A stretch of DNA of 64,000 nucleotides from JAGVSR01 sp031413815. Its GTDB lineage: Bacteria; Pseudomonadota; Alphaproteobacteria; Rhizobiales; Hyphomicrobiaceae. The notes beneath the pieces were generated by a model that worked only from the letters and a program-made list of their open reading frames with translations, was not told the origin of the DNA and made no database searches. Of the stretch, positions 44,975-54,366 are shown piece after piece (positions within the stretch are counted from its first letter, which is position 1; each line of letters begins with the position of its first letter). The stretch is from positions 47,418-111,417 of the forward strand of contig JANOFU010000015.1 of the NCBI GenBank assembly GCA_031413815.1. The letters run 5' to 3'. The position numbers and the translations under genes were made by a program.

Positions 44975-45196
44975 ATGCTTCCCGACAATGCACTCACCGA
45001 AAACCAAGCAGCCCGGTTTCTGGGCGTGTCGCCGTCATTTCTGGCCAAGCGCCGTTGCTATGGCGACGGCCCGGCGTTTGTGAAGTACGGCGGCAAACGC
45101 GTTGTCTATCTCAAAGATGATCTTGAGGCCTATCGGCTCGCTCAAAGGCGAAAGCCGGATGCTCGGTTGCGTGCCGCATCTGCAGACGCAGCTTAA
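44975..45196 (+). CDS. AlpA/excisionase-like helix-turn-helix protein
   Basis: Protein of 73 residues. LTENQAARFLGVSPSFLAKR followed by FVKYGGKRVVYLKDDLEAYR is the MerR-like winged helix of AlpA/excisionase proteins, which direct recombination or activate the integrase. AAAGGAG precedes the ATG. It is upstream of the primase gene. Confidence 0.85.
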   Translation: MLPDNALTENQAARFLGVSPSFLAKRRCYGDGPAFVKYGGKRVVYLKDDLEAYRLAQRRKPDARLRAASADAA

Positions 45197-45319
45197 CCTA
45201 GCGCCCCGGCGACGGCCAAAAAAACGGGCCGCCCGGAAAGTGCCGAACAGCCCATAAATTTCAATTTTTCACAGTGAAAAGTGTACGCGTTTGCTGTGAC
45301 CTTTTCAAGGTCATCGACC

Positions 45320-46399
45320 ATGCACGCCTGCATACAAAACACTTGGCCCGCTGCCATCCTCGCACCGTCCGGCGCGACCAGCACGCCTACAAACCTCCAA
45401 ATCGCACTTGCGCTGGCCGATGCCGGGATACCGGACTATTGGGTGAGCCCTGCAAAACATCCCTACTTTGCGGGTGGCTACAAAACCGCGACGACGGACC
45501 GAGACAAGATCATCGCTTGGGCGATGCAATACCCCTCAGGTCTCGCTGCAATCCCGACCGGTCCGGCAAGCGGCCTCTGGGTTCTGGATGTCGACGGCCC
45601 TGAAGGTCTCCAATCGCTCAATCAATTGCTGACACGTCTCGGCCTCGAACAGATCGCAGATTTATCAAACGTGATCGTCAGAACGCCAGGCGACGGCCTG
45701 CATCTCTATTTCAAACTCCGCCCCGGTGAAGCCCCGCGAAGCCGGGCCGGTGATATTGGCCTTGGCCTGGATACCCGCGCAATCGGTGGCGGCATCATCG
45801 CGCCTGGCAACGTGCTGCCTGACGGCCGGTCCTATAGGTTCGTCGATCCCTGCGATCTCACAGATGCCGAATTCGACGTGACCCGGCTTCGAAATGCCCC
45901 CGCAGCCCCGCGCGGTCTGCTCTACCTCGCAACGTTCAAAGCCCGTGACCGGCGCTTGATCGCAGAAACCCCGGCGCTTCGCGAACAGGTCCGCGACACA
46001 GAATCCAGCGCATGGCCGGGCATCCTGTCGGACTGGTGTGCGGCCGAAACCGCCAAAATTGCCGCGAGGACACCTTGCAGCGGCGATGCCGATGGCTATC
46101 GCGTGCAAGCGCTGAGTGATTTGGCCGCCGCTGCCGCCGAATTCACAGCACTCAGTGACGGCCGCCGTACCGGCCTGTTTCAGATCGCCTGCAGGGTCGC
46201 CAAGTATGCGAATCACGGCTTGCTGACAGAGCAGGAATTGCGATCCGCGTTCATGGACGCCGCGCGCACCAACGGGGCGCTCGCAAAGCACGGCGCACCA
46301 TGGGCCGTCACCGCGATCCGCAGCGCGCTCAACACGTCCCGCAATGACACGCTGCCGCCCCTCGCACGCGCGTTCCGCATGATTGGGAGCCGGTCATGA
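45320..46399 (+). CDS. Bifunctional DNA primase/polymerase (prim-pol) domain protein
   Basis: Protein of 359 residues. The prim-pol domain occupies about residues 25-190: the acidic motif GLWVLDVDGPEGLQSL, then VIVRTPGDGLHLYFKL with the conserved His, and GLDTRAIGGGIIAPGNVLPD. The C-terminal part (about 240-355) is helical. Such proteins prime replication of plasmids and phage satellites. It overlaps the next gene by ATGA (46396-46399), which encodes an ATPase, so the pair resembles a primase-helicase module. Confidence 0.85.
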   Translation: MHACIQNTWPAAILAPSGATSTPTNLQIALALADAGIPDYWVSPAKHPYFAGGYKTATTDRDKIIAWAMQYPSGLAAIPTGPASGLWVLDVDGPEGLQSLNQLLTRLGLEQIADLSNVIVRTPGDGLHLYFKLRPGEAPRSRAGDIGLGLDTRAIGGGIIAPGNVLPDGRSYRFVDPCDLTDAEFDVTRLRNAPAAPRGLLYLATFKARDRRLIAETPALREQVRDTESSAWPGILSDWCAAETAKIAARTPCSGDADGYRVQALSDLAAAAAEFTALSDGRRTGLFQIACRVAKYANHGLLTEQELRSAFMDAARTNGALAKHGAPWAVTAIRSALNTSRNDTLPPLARAFRMIGSRS

Positions 46400-47754
46400 G
46401 CAAGAGAAAGTCAGAGAAGACGGAGAAGTCCCTGCCCACTTTCTTAGAACCGGTGGTGCCCTGTGATTACCCCGTTGAGGGCGCGGCAGTTTTGACCGCT
46501 ATGTGTGACACGATCCGGCGGTTTATGGTCCTGCCCGAACATGCCGCCGAGGCGGTGGCCCTTTGGGTAATGTTCGCACACGCTCACGATGCGGCCGAGC
46601 ATTCCCCTATCCTCGCTATCGAAAGTCCGGAAAAGCGATGCGGCAAGACCACGTTACTCAATATCATCGGTAAGCTTGTACCCGTTCCGTTGCCCGCTGC
46701 AAACATCACTACGCCAGCGATTTTCCGTTCTATCGAAAAATACAAGCCCACGCTGTTGCTGGACGAAGTCGAGACATTCATTCGTGACAACGAAGAAATG
46801 CGCGGCGTTCTCAACAGTGGCTTTACGCGGGATTCCGCAAACGTTGTTCGAACTGTAGGGGAAGCTCACGATCCACGGCCCTTCAACACATGGTGCCCGA
46901 AGGTCGGCGCACTTATTGGCAAGCTGCCTGATACGCTACAGGACCGCGCTATTGTCTTGGTCCTTCGCCGCAGCCTACCCTCGGAAAAGCCCGAGCGATT
47001 CACTAGACGGCATTACAACGAACTACACGAACTTCGGGCTATGGCGTGCCGCTGGGCAATCGATACCCTGGAAGCGTTGCGCGATGTTGAACCCTCAATG
47101 CCCAACGGCCTCGGCGATCGGGCGGAAGATGCTTGGCGGCCATTGTTGGCAATTGCCGATCTCGCGGGCGGCCCTTGGCCTGGTCTCGCACGCAAGGCCG
47201 CGTTGTACCTTTCTGGCGTTCCCGCCGATGAAACAGACGGCGCTTCCAAGGGCGTGCTGCTTCTCATGCACATTCGGGAAATTTTCAGCGACAAACGCAT
47301 TGCGTCAATCGCCTCACAACAGCTTTTGGAAGTTCTGAACGACAATGAAGAGTGGCCATGGGGCGAGTGGCGGCAAGGAAAGGCGATCACGGCCCGTGGC
47401 GTCGCTTCCATTTTAAAGCCCTATGGAATACGCCCCCAGCGCGTGAGCAAGGGCAGCTCTTATCGTGCCGGTCAATTTGCAGATGCGTGGCAACGCTACC
47501 TTGTCCCGGTATCTGACGCGGCAAGTGCAACAAGTGCCATCGACGTAAAAACAAGCAACAATATCAGCGCATTAAACGTGGCGAGCGCTACCGTTCAAAG
47601 TGCCATTGAGCCGCCCGCATGGCAGATTCAGAATGGCTGCCAAGTCTTTGAAAATGCTGAGACCGTTGCAGGTGTTGCAGTTGGCAGCGGAAAAACGGAG
47701 CACTTCATAGCGAACGGCCACGCGACACCGTATGACGATGTGGAGCTTTTCTAG
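46396..47754 (+). CDS. DUF3631-domain ATPase (probable replicative helicase-like partner)
   Basis: Protein of 452 residues. Walker A is IESPEKRCGKTTLLNIIG, Walker B TLLLDEVETF. A C-terminal DUF3631 region (about 190-370: AMACRWAIDTLEALRD, DAWRPLLAIADLAGG, SKGVLLLMHIREIFSD) follows. The family is common on mobile elements next to prim-pol proteins. The last 80 residues are low complexity. Starts within the stop of the primase gene. Confidence 0.82.
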   Translation: MSKRKSEKTEKSLPTFLEPVVPCDYPVEGAAVLTAMCDTIRRFMVLPEHAAEAVALWVMFAHAHDAAEHSPILAIESPEKRCGKTTLLNIIGKLVPVPLPAANITTPAIFRSIEKYKPTLLLDEVETFIRDNEEMRGVLNSGFTRDSANVVRTVGEAHDPRPFNTWCPKVGALIGKLPDTLQDRAIVLVLRRSLPSEKPERFTRRHYNELHELRAMACRWAIDTLEALRDVEPSMPNGLGDRAEDAWRPLLAIADLAGGPWPGLARKAALYLSGVPADETDGASKGVLLLMHIREIFSDKRIASIASQQLLEVLNDNEEWPWGEWRQGKAITARGVASILKPYGIRPQRVSKGSSYRAGQFADAWQRYLVPVSDAASATSAIDVKTSNNISALNVASATVQSAIEPPAWQIQNGCQVFENAETVAGVAVGSGKTEHFIANGHATPYDDVELF

Positions 47755-48080
47755 TGCAGCCCGCTCACATCCTCCTCTACAAACTCCGGGTGCTGGGATT
47801 TGAATTCAGCATTCGCGAAGGACGGCTCGCGGTCAAGCCGAAGCCCAAGATTACGGCGGGCATCCGGGAGACAATCACAGCAAACCGCGAGCAAATCTTG
47901 CGGCATGTCGAATGTGAAAGCTGGCCCCCGTGTGAGCATGACGTGCTCGAACGCGCGGCGATCCTGGAATTTGATGGCGGCCACTGCCGGGTCGACGCCG
48001 ACCGGCTGGCCTTGGCTGAATTCGGCCTCTCGTCCTGGGATGAGTTGGGCTCCCCCAACCGTGGGAGGGCAACGGCATGA
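47754..48080 (+). CDS. TubC-docking-domain-like small protein
   Basis: Protein of 108 residues from GTG 47754, which shares a base with the stop of the ATPase gene. ILLYKLRVLGFEFSIREGRL and ITAGIRETITANREQILRHV match the fold pattern of TubC N-terminal docking domains, frequent next to DUF3631 proteins on mobile elements. Function on the element unknown. Ends in an ATGA overlap with the next gene. Confidence 0.6.
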   Translation: MQPAHILLYKLRVLGFEFSIREGRLAVKPKPKITAGIRETITANREQILRHVECESWPPCEHDVLERAAILEFDGGHCRVDADRLALAEFGLSSWDELGSPNRGRATA

Positions 48081-48319
48081 CCCGGCCAACACACACGCCC
48101 GGCGCAACGTGGCCCCGGCTCATGCGCGCCCAAACGGCTGCGGCTTATGTTGACGAACCGTCAGTTGAGAGCTTCCTTAGAGACATCGGTTCGACCTATC
48201 CTCATCCCGTCAACGTGTCAGGCAAGGGCAAGCGATGGTTACGCGAAGACCTGGATCGCTCGATCGACCAGCTCACAGGCCGGACGGCACGCATCCAAGA
48301 CGCTGCAGACGTCCTATGA
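48077..48319 (+). CDS. Small AlpA-like DNA-binding protein
   Basis: Protein of 80 residues. WPRLMRAQTAAAYVDEPSVE and FLRDIGSTYPHPVNVSGKGKR resemble a degenerate AlpA/excisionase helix-turn-helix. It overlaps both its neighbours by 4 nt (48077-48080 and 48316-48319). Directly before the integrase, so an excision or integrase-control role is likely. Confidence 0.65.
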   Translation: MTRPTHTPGATWPRLMRAQTAAAYVDEPSVESFLRDIGSTYPHPVNVSGKGKRWLREDLDRSIDQLTGRTARIQDAADVL

Positions 48320-49560
48320 AGCCCGCGAACTGGCCACGCTACATGCTTGCCAAGCGGCTGAAAGACGGCCGTACGGCATACTATTGGAGCCCGCATAAGC
48401 GCGACCTGAAAGCCGGGTGCGCAGTACGGCGTGAAGCCCTGGGTTCTGACTTTGGAACGGCCATCGCTAAATCCGAGTTATTGAACAAGCATTTGGACGC
48501 TTGGCGGCAAGGCCGCGATGCGCCCAAAGACCTCGACCTGCAACCGGACTTCGGCTCGCTACGATGGCTTGTTGAGCGCTACAAGCGAAGCCGTGCGTGG
48601 GAAAAAATTTCGGAGCGTAGCCGGACAGAGTACGAAAAAGTGTTCCGCCTCGTGTTGGAACACCCGACGAAAACGAAACAAGAGCTGGGCCGCTTGCCCG
48701 CCGCTTCAATGTCAGCGCGCGCCATCGATAAGCTCTATGTGAGCTTGCAGAAGGGAAAGCGTGTCGAACGGCGCTTGCGGACTGCGAATCTCGCCATATC
48801 TTGCATGGCGCGCGCATGGGATGTTGTGCAGCGTCTCTATCCGGCAATTGTGCCCTTGCAAAACCCATTTCGCGGCGTTGAGCGTGACTACAGCACGGGT
48901 ACGACGCGCCCCGCGACGCGAGAGGAAGCTTACGCACTCCACACCGCACTCCTTGCCGCCGGGGAGAGGCATCTCGCAGCTGTTCCGTTGATTTGTTTCG
49001 AGTGGCACCAACGACCGGAAAATGTATTGGCAGGTCATCTCGCTTGGACGGACTACCGGCCTACCGAACGTCGAGACGCGGTTCGCATTCTACATCACAA
49101 GACTGGCGAACTGGTTTGGCTGCCTCTGTCCGATGAAGACGGCCCGCTGTTTCCAGAATTGACGGATTATCTGGACACACTCGAACGCCTCGGTGTGCCA
49201 ATCGTTTTGCTAAAAGAAAAGGGTAAGGGCGCAAAGCTCGCGCGGCCATTCAAAATGCGCGCCGCTCGCTCGCGCGTTCGAAAGGCGGCGAACGCAGCCC
49301 AGCTCGCAAGTGATCTCACACTGGCTGCCTGCCGTCACGGCGGACTAACTGAATTGGGCGATGCTGAACTAACCGAGCAAGGCGTTATGGCACTTAGCGG
49401 GCACAAAACGCCCGAGGCCGCAAGGTTGTACGTGAAGCGCACCGAAATACAGCGCGTGACTGCCGCTCGCAAACGGCGAGCTTGGATCGAAAGCAACCGA
49501 AACGGTGAACATAGTCAGATCAAAAGTCAGAATGAAGCCGCTGCCGCAAAGTCAGAATAA
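48316..49560 (+). CDS. Tyrosine integrase of the island
   Basis: Protein of 414 residues. The N-terminal DNA-binding and core domains (YMLAKRLKDGRTAYYWSP, SRTEYEKVFRLVLEHP) precede a catalytic domain with Arg in CFEWHQRPENVLAGHL, a Lys region HHKTGELVWLPL, CRHGGLTELGD in the HxxR box (first His replaced), His in ALSGHKTPEAA and Tyr in RLYVKR. It is 32 bp from the intact tRNA-Lys, whose 3' end is the attachment site, so it is the enzyme that placed the island. The start is the ATG at 48316, overlapping the preceding stop. Confidence 0.9.
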   Translation: MKPANWPRYMLAKRLKDGRTAYYWSPHKRDLKAGCAVRREALGSDFGTAIAKSELLNKHLDAWRQGRDAPKDLDLQPDFGSLRWLVERYKRSRAWEKISERSRTEYEKVFRLVLEHPTKTKQELGRLPAASMSARAIDKLYVSLQKGKRVERRLRTANLAISCMARAWDVVQRLYPAIVPLQNPFRGVERDYSTGTTRPATREEAYALHTALLAAGERHLAAVPLICFEWHQRPENVLAGHLAWTDYRPTERRDAVRILHHKTGELVWLPLSDEDGPLFPELTDYLDTLERLGVPIVLLKEKGKGAKLARPFKMRAARSRVRKAANAAQLASDLTLAACRHGGLTELGDAELTEQGVMALSGHKTPEAARLYVKRTEIQRVTAARKRRAWIESNRNGEHSQIKSQNEAAAAKSE

Positions 49561-49592
49561 GCGGCGGCAACGCGCTAACACTTTGCAAAACT

Positions 49593-49668
<76 letters not shown>

Positions 49669-49807
49669 GTCACCGGAGGACCTGCGATTTGTCGCAAGAC
49701 CCAAACGGCAGCGGGGCCCTTGACGGACCCCGCGCGGCAGCATCTAGCATCGCCTACCGGGCCTGGCAAGCACCATCGCCATGCCGGGGCGATGGTTGCC
49801 GGATGTC

Positions 49808-50956
49808 TCACCAAATAGGCCCCATTGTCCGGCCTGGCCGCCACTCCCGGCTATGCACATCGGCCGTTAACGCGAGCCCCAGCGCCGCCATCAGCGTCAT
49901 CATCGAAGTGCCACCGTACGACACGAACGGCAACGGAACGCCGACGACGGGAACGATACCGGTGACCATGGCGACATTGATGAACACGTAAACGAAGATG
50001 GTCATCGCCGTACCCGCGATCAGCAGCTGGCCAAACGGGTTCTCACACCGGAGCGCCATGCGAGCAAGCAGCACCAGAAGCACCACGTAGAGGACCAGCA
50101 AGCCGACTGCGCCAGCAAACCCCCATTCTTCGGAGAACATCGTGAAGATAAAATCGGTGTGTTTCTCGGGCAGGAAGTCGAGCTGGCTTTGCGTGCCTTG
50201 CATAAAGCCTTTGCCGCCGAACCCGCCTGCGCCAAGTGCGATTTTCGATTGGGTGATGTGATAGCCAGCCCCCAGCGGATCGGAATCGGGATTGAGAAAG
50301 ATCTCGACGCGGCGGCGCTGATAGACTTGCAGATTGGCCCAAATGAGAGGAGCCGCAACGCCGGCCAGAACCGCCCCACCCGCAAAGTACAAGACAGATA
50401 CGCCAGCCAAGAACATCAGCCCCAAGCCAACGGTCGCAAACAACACAGCGGAACCCAGATCTGGCTGCCGCAACGTGAACAGCACCGGCACCACAATCAT
50501 GATCAGCGGTACAGCGACCCACATGGGCTGCGACACCCGCTCCCGCGGCAGCCAGTGGTAGTATCGCGCCAGGGCCAGAACGAGGCCAACCTTCATCAAC
50601 TCGGTCGGCTGAAAGCTAAAAGACCCGAGGCTCAGCCACCGCCGCGCGCCCAGCGCTTCAACGCCCAGCAAAGGCACCAGCATCACCAAAGCCAGAGCCA
50701 GAGCGTAAAGAGGATTGGCGAGCTTGGCCCAGACGTGCAACGGCACTATCAGCATCAGCAGAATGAAGCCGATCCCGATCATAAAACGGAACCCATGCCG
50801 CTCCGCCCAAGGTTGGAACGATCCTTCGGCCACCGAATAGAGAGTCGCCGTTCCGATCGCGGCCAACATCGCGACAACCACCAGCACCGCCCAGTTCGCC
50901 CTAACCAGCTTTTGGACCGGAGCTTCGGTGCGGTCTTGAGTGATCAGGTAACTCAC
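49808..50956 (-). CDS. rodA: Rod-shape-determining glycosyltransferase RodA
   Basis: Protein of 382 residues of the SEDS family with ten membrane helices. PDLGSAVLF, FLPEKHTDFIFTMFSEEWGF and GVPLPFVSYGGTSMM are SEDS signatures. It polymerises lipid II into glycan strands in the elongasome, with PBP2. The GTG start overlaps the mrdA stop (GTGA, 50953-50956). Last gene of the mre-mrd operon; the tRNA-Lys follows on the same strand. Confidence 0.95.
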   Translation of the reverse strand: MSYLITQDRTEAPVQKLVRANWAVLVVVAMLAAIGTATLYSVAEGSFQPWAERHGFRFMIGIGFILLMLIVPLHVWAKLANPLYALALALVMLVPLLGVEALGARRWLSLGSFSFQPTELMKVGLVLALARYYHWLPRERVSQPMWVAVPLIMIVVPVLFTLRQPDLGSAVLFATVGLGLMFLAGVSVLYFAGGAVLAGVAAPLIWANLQVYQRRRVEIFLNPDSDPLGAGYHITQSKIALGAGGFGGKGFMQGTQSQLDFLPEKHTDFIFTMFSEEWGFAGAVGLLVLYVVLLVLLARMALRCENPFGQLLIAGTAMTIFVYVFINVAMVTGIVPVVGVPLPFVSYGGTSMMTLMAALGLALTADVHSREWRPGRTMGPIW

Positions 50957-52845
50957 GGCTGAGGTCCTTTTTCAGATCCGGCAACCGCGGCCGCCTCCCG
51001 CCCCGGCGGCGCGGGCGTTGGAGCCGACGCAGTGCGCGCGACGGGATCATCTTGCAGCAGTATTTCAATGACGTCGCGGACCAACGGTGCCGCCGCGGCG
51101 CCACCTCCGCCGCCATGTTCCACCACTGCAGTCACGGCATAACGCGGGGCATTGGCTGGGAAGTACGAGACAAACAACGCATGGTCTTTGTGTTCCCAAA
51201 GCGTTTCGGCGCTGCCGTCATCGGACCGGCGCACTTGCGACGTGCCGGTCTTGCCGGCGATCACCACAGCGCGGCCGCTCGTCAAATTGGCGTTGCCGCC
51301 CGTGCCGCCGTGTTCGTTGACGACGCCGACCATCGCGTTCTGCACAGCTGTCAAATACTCAGGCTTGATGTCGAGCGGTGGAAAAATTTCACCCGGCGCG
51401 GGATCTGCCGTCGCCCGCCGGACCAGCGTTGGAACGACTGCCCGGCCTGTTGCGAGCCGCGCGGTCATCACCGCCAGTTGCAGCGGCGTTGTCAAAACAT
51501 AGCCCTGACCAATTCCGGCCAGGATCGTTTCGCCGCGCAGCCAGCCCTGACCCATGGCCGCGCGCTTCCAACTTGTATCGGGAATGATGCCCTTCTTTTG
51601 CAGACCAATCCCGCTGGCATAAATCTGACCGAGACCCAATCGCCGCGCCATCGATGCGATGCGGTCAATCCCGATGCGGCGCGCCAGCTCATAGAAATAC
51701 ACGTCGCAGGATTCGCGCAGTGCGCGCGCCAGATCGCTTCGGCCATGACCGTGCCGTTTCCAGCAGCGGTAGGTTTGATCGGCCAGTTCAAAGCTGCCAC
51801 GGCATGAGACCCTTTCGTCGAGGGACACAGCGCCTGCTTCCAATGCAGCCAGTGCAGTCACCATTTTGAATGTTGAGCCCGGTGGATATTGCCCGCCGAT
51901 CGTGCGGTTCAGCAGCGGGTTATGGTCGGCCGATTGCAACCGCCGCCACGCGTCTTCGGTCACTTTGTTGGCGACTTCGCTGGGATCGAACGTCGGCACG
52001 GAGGCCATCACAACAACTTCCCCCGTTGTCACGTCCAGCGCGACGACGGCGGCGCGGGCTTCACCACTCATCCGGTCCAAGACGCGCGTTTGCAGCTTGG
52101 TATCGATCGTGACAATGACATCAGTGCCAGAAACCGGTTCGATCTCCTCCAGATTGCGGACAATGCGGCCGAGCGCATCGACTTCGAACTTGCGCGATCC
52201 ACCCAAACCGCGCAGCTCCTGGTCCATTCCGATCTCGACGCCCGACTTGCCGATGCGCACGCCAGGCAGCCTCAAGAACGGGTCATCGTCCATCGCATGA
52301 CGGTCGACGCTGCCGACATAGCCGGTGATGTGACCTGTTGCGTGGCCATATCCGTAGATGCGCCGCAGGTCGGTGTCGGTTTCAACTCCTGGCAATTGCG
52401 GGGCAAGGAGATTGATCGACGCCACCTGATCGAACGTCAGCCCGGTCGCGATCATGATGGGCCGGCTGCGCGAGGCGCCTTTGGCTTTCGCCACAACCCG
52501 CTCCACTTCATCCGTCGCCAGCGGAACAATGCGCGAAATAACACCCAGAATCCGCCGCAGCTCAAGACCAGGCGCCGGCAGAACCGACACGCGGAAGCTT
52601 TCCTCGTTCTGCACCAGAACGAGCCCCGTGCGATCCAGGATGCGCCCGCGCTGCGGCGCCAGCCCGCGCAGACTGATGCGATTGTCATCGGCAAGCGGCG
52701 CATACCGGCGCCCATCCATCACCTGCAGCTGATACAGCCGGCCCGCCAGAATCGTGAACGCACACAACTGCCCCGCACCCAGCAGCAGTGCGCGGCGCGT
52801 GAATTGCTGGTGTTGTTCGCGATCATCCTCTGGCTTCAGGGCCAT
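50953..52845 (-). CDS. mrdA: Penicillin-binding protein 2 (elongation transpeptidase)
   Basis: Protein of 630 residues. One N-terminal membrane anchor (RALLLGAGQLCAFTILAGRL), a pedestal domain, then the transpeptidase with SxxK as STFK in PPGSTFKMVTALAALEAG, SxN-type SCD in RESCDVYFYELA, and KTG in VIAGKTGTSQVR. It crosslinks peptidoglycan made by RodA. A proline-rich tail ends the protein. Operon with mreB, mreC, mreD upstream and rodA downstream. Confidence 0.95.
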   Translation of the reverse strand: MALKPEDDREQHQQFTRRALLLGAGQLCAFTILAGRLYQLQVMDGRRYAPLADDNRISLRGLAPQRGRILDRTGLVLVQNEESFRVSVLPAPGLELRRILGVISRIVPLATDEVERVVAKAKGASRSRPIMIATGLTFDQVASINLLAPQLPGVETDTDLRRIYGYGHATGHITGYVGSVDRHAMDDDPFLRLPGVRIGKSGVEIGMDQELRGLGGSRKFEVDALGRIVRNLEEIEPVSGTDVIVTIDTKLQTRVLDRMSGEARAAVVALDVTTGEVVVMASVPTFDPSEVANKVTEDAWRRLQSADHNPLLNRTIGGQYPPGSTFKMVTALAALEAGAVSLDERVSCRGSFELADQTYRCWKRHGHGRSDLARALRESCDVYFYELARRIGIDRIASMARRLGLGQIYASGIGLQKKGIIPDTSWKRAAMGQGWLRGETILAGIGQGYVLTTPLQLAVMTARLATGRAVVPTLVRRATADPAPGEIFPPLDIKPEYLTAVQNAMVGVVNEHGGTGGNANLTSGRAVVIAGKTGTSQVRRSDDGSAETLWEHKDHALFVSYFPANAPRYAVTAVVEHGGGGGAAAAPLVRDVIEILLQDDPVARTASAPTPAPPGREAAAVAGSEKGPQP

Positions 52846-52850
52846 CGCGC

Positions 52851-53363
52851 TTACACCCCGCGCTCGAGGCGATCATTGGTGCGGCGCGCAGTCCGTGGAT
52901 CGGCTGAACGCAATACGAACGCTAAGGCGGGGTAGGCTAGACCCGCCGCAACGGCCGCCCACGCGAACGGGGTCCAATCGACAAGATCGAAGTAATACAG
53001 TGACGACAGAGCCCACGCGCACACGATCAACATGGCCATGGACGACAAAAACAACAGCCAACGCGCACCCGGCCCGCTGCTGCGAACTTCGCCAGCCCCC
53101 ATCGCGAGCACGTAACCCGCAAGATAGATCAACGACCAATAGCCCAGCGGCCCATTCGTCAAGACGTCAACCGAAAGACCACACAGAAACACGACCCACT
53201 CGGGCAGCCGCTCCGGGTCGCGCGCAGTCCAATAGTGAATGGCGATGTAAGGCAGCAGCGGCAGCACAAACCGGCTGTCCGACGGCAAGCCCCATGGCAG
53301 CATGGCCAACAGGGACAAGAGCGCCACCGATAGAGAGGGAATGACCTGTGAGAGCACCTGCAT
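52851..53363 (-). CDS. mreD: Rod-shape-determining protein MreD
   Basis: Protein of 170 residues with five membrane segments. LPYIAIHYWTARDPERLPEW and FLCGLSVDVLTNGPLGYWSL match the MreD pattern of alphaproteobacteria. It is an integral membrane component linking MreC to the elongasome. It lies 8 bp after mreC and 5 bp before mrdA. Confidence 0.9.
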   Translation of the reverse strand: MQVLSQVIPSLSVALLSLLAMLPWGLPSDSRFVLPLLPYIAIHYWTARDPERLPEWVVFLCGLSVDVLTNGPLGYWSLIYLAGYVLAMGAGEVRSSGPGARWLLFLSSMAMLIVCAWALSSLYYFDLVDWTPFAWAAVAAGLAYPALAFVLRSADPRTARRTNDRLERGV

Positions 53364-53371
53364 CGGCCCGC

Positions 53372-54301
53372 CTACCGCTGACCGATGCGCGCGGAGGCGC
53401 TATCGGGCGTTGCCGCAGTGGCGCCGTTGGTGCCGGCATCACCACTCATCATTTCAAGGGCCGGGCTCTCGTAGAACAGAACGCTCAGGTACTCCAACGC
53501 GTCCAAGCCTGCATGTGGCTTCACGCGCAGCGGCACACTTGCGCTGATCACCGTGCCGATCCTCAGGCCACGGGGGAAAAGCCCCCCGACACCGGACGCA
53601 GACACTTCATCGCCAACCTTTACCTCACTGTCCGGCGCGACATAGATGAGTTTTGGTGAAGCGCCGTTGTCGCCCGCGAGCATCGCCCGGACGGCATTGG
53701 GCCCCACAAAAACAGGAATCCGGCTGTTGACGTCCGTCAGCAGCAGAACACGCGCTGCGCTCGGACCGGTTTCGACGACGCGTCCGACGAGACCATCCCC
53801 GCTCATCACGGGATAGCCGGTTTTGACTTTGTTATCGCGGCCAGCGTTGATCATGGCGCTGCGCACAAACGCTCCGGATGAATTGGCAATCACACGCGCC
53901 GTTGTGAACTCGATCGCCGTTTCGCGGACTGTCTTCGACGTGGCCGACAGATCGGCGAACTTCCGCTCAAGCTCATTGGCACGCCACTGCCAGCCTTTCA
54001 GCTGCTGGTTCTCGTCCCGCAGCCGTTGCAGTTCATCGACACGGGAGAATAAGTCGGTTGCATTGCGGCCCGCCCAGCGCAGCGGCTCAAGCGGGATCAG
54101 GGCGGCACTCAACACAGGCGTCACCAACTCCGTGATGCGCCAGCGCACGCTGCTGACGTAGCTATGCTCCATGCGGCTGAGAACGAGCAGCGCGACCGAA
54201 AGGAACATCAAGCCCGGCACAACCATATTGAAGCGCCGCCGCCGTGGCGGGCTGGCCCGCTGACGCGCCAGATTGAGTTGCTCGTAACCGACGTATCTCA
54301 T
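53372..54301 (-). CDS. mreC: Rod-shape-determining protein MreC
   Basis: Protein of 309 residues. One membrane segment (NMVVPGLMFLSVALLVLS), a periplasmic coiled coil (about 85-120, LQRLRDENQQLKGWQWRANE) and a double beta-barrel domain (GLVGRVVETGPSAARVLLLT, GLFPRGLRIGTVI). It forms a periplasmic scaffold that activates PBP2. A basic patch (RRRRF) lies before the membrane helix. Confidence 0.94.
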   Translation of the reverse strand: MRYVGYEQLNLARQRASPPRRRRFNMVVPGLMFLSVALLVLSRMEHSYVSSVRWRITELVTPVLSAALIPLEPLRWAGRNATDLFSRVDELQRLRDENQQLKGWQWRANELERKFADLSATSKTVRETAIEFTTARVIANSSGAFVRSAMINAGRDNKVKTGYPVMSGDGLVGRVVETGPSAARVLLLTDVNSRIPVFVGPNAVRAMLAGDNGASPKLIYVAPDSEVKVGDEVSASGVGGLFPRGLRIGTVISASVPLRVKPHAGLDALEYLSVLFYESPALEMMSGDAGTNGATAATPDSASARIGQR

Positions 54302-54366
54302 TCCCCAACCCCCAGAGATACGGCCACGCCCGCGAAGGACACGATGGCCGCCATAGGCTCAGCCCT

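Noticed and set aside
49713..49800. Hairpins after rodA as a defined terminator
   Set aside because: GC-rich stems are present (for example 49771-49797), but no U-run follows, so a terminator call is not supported.
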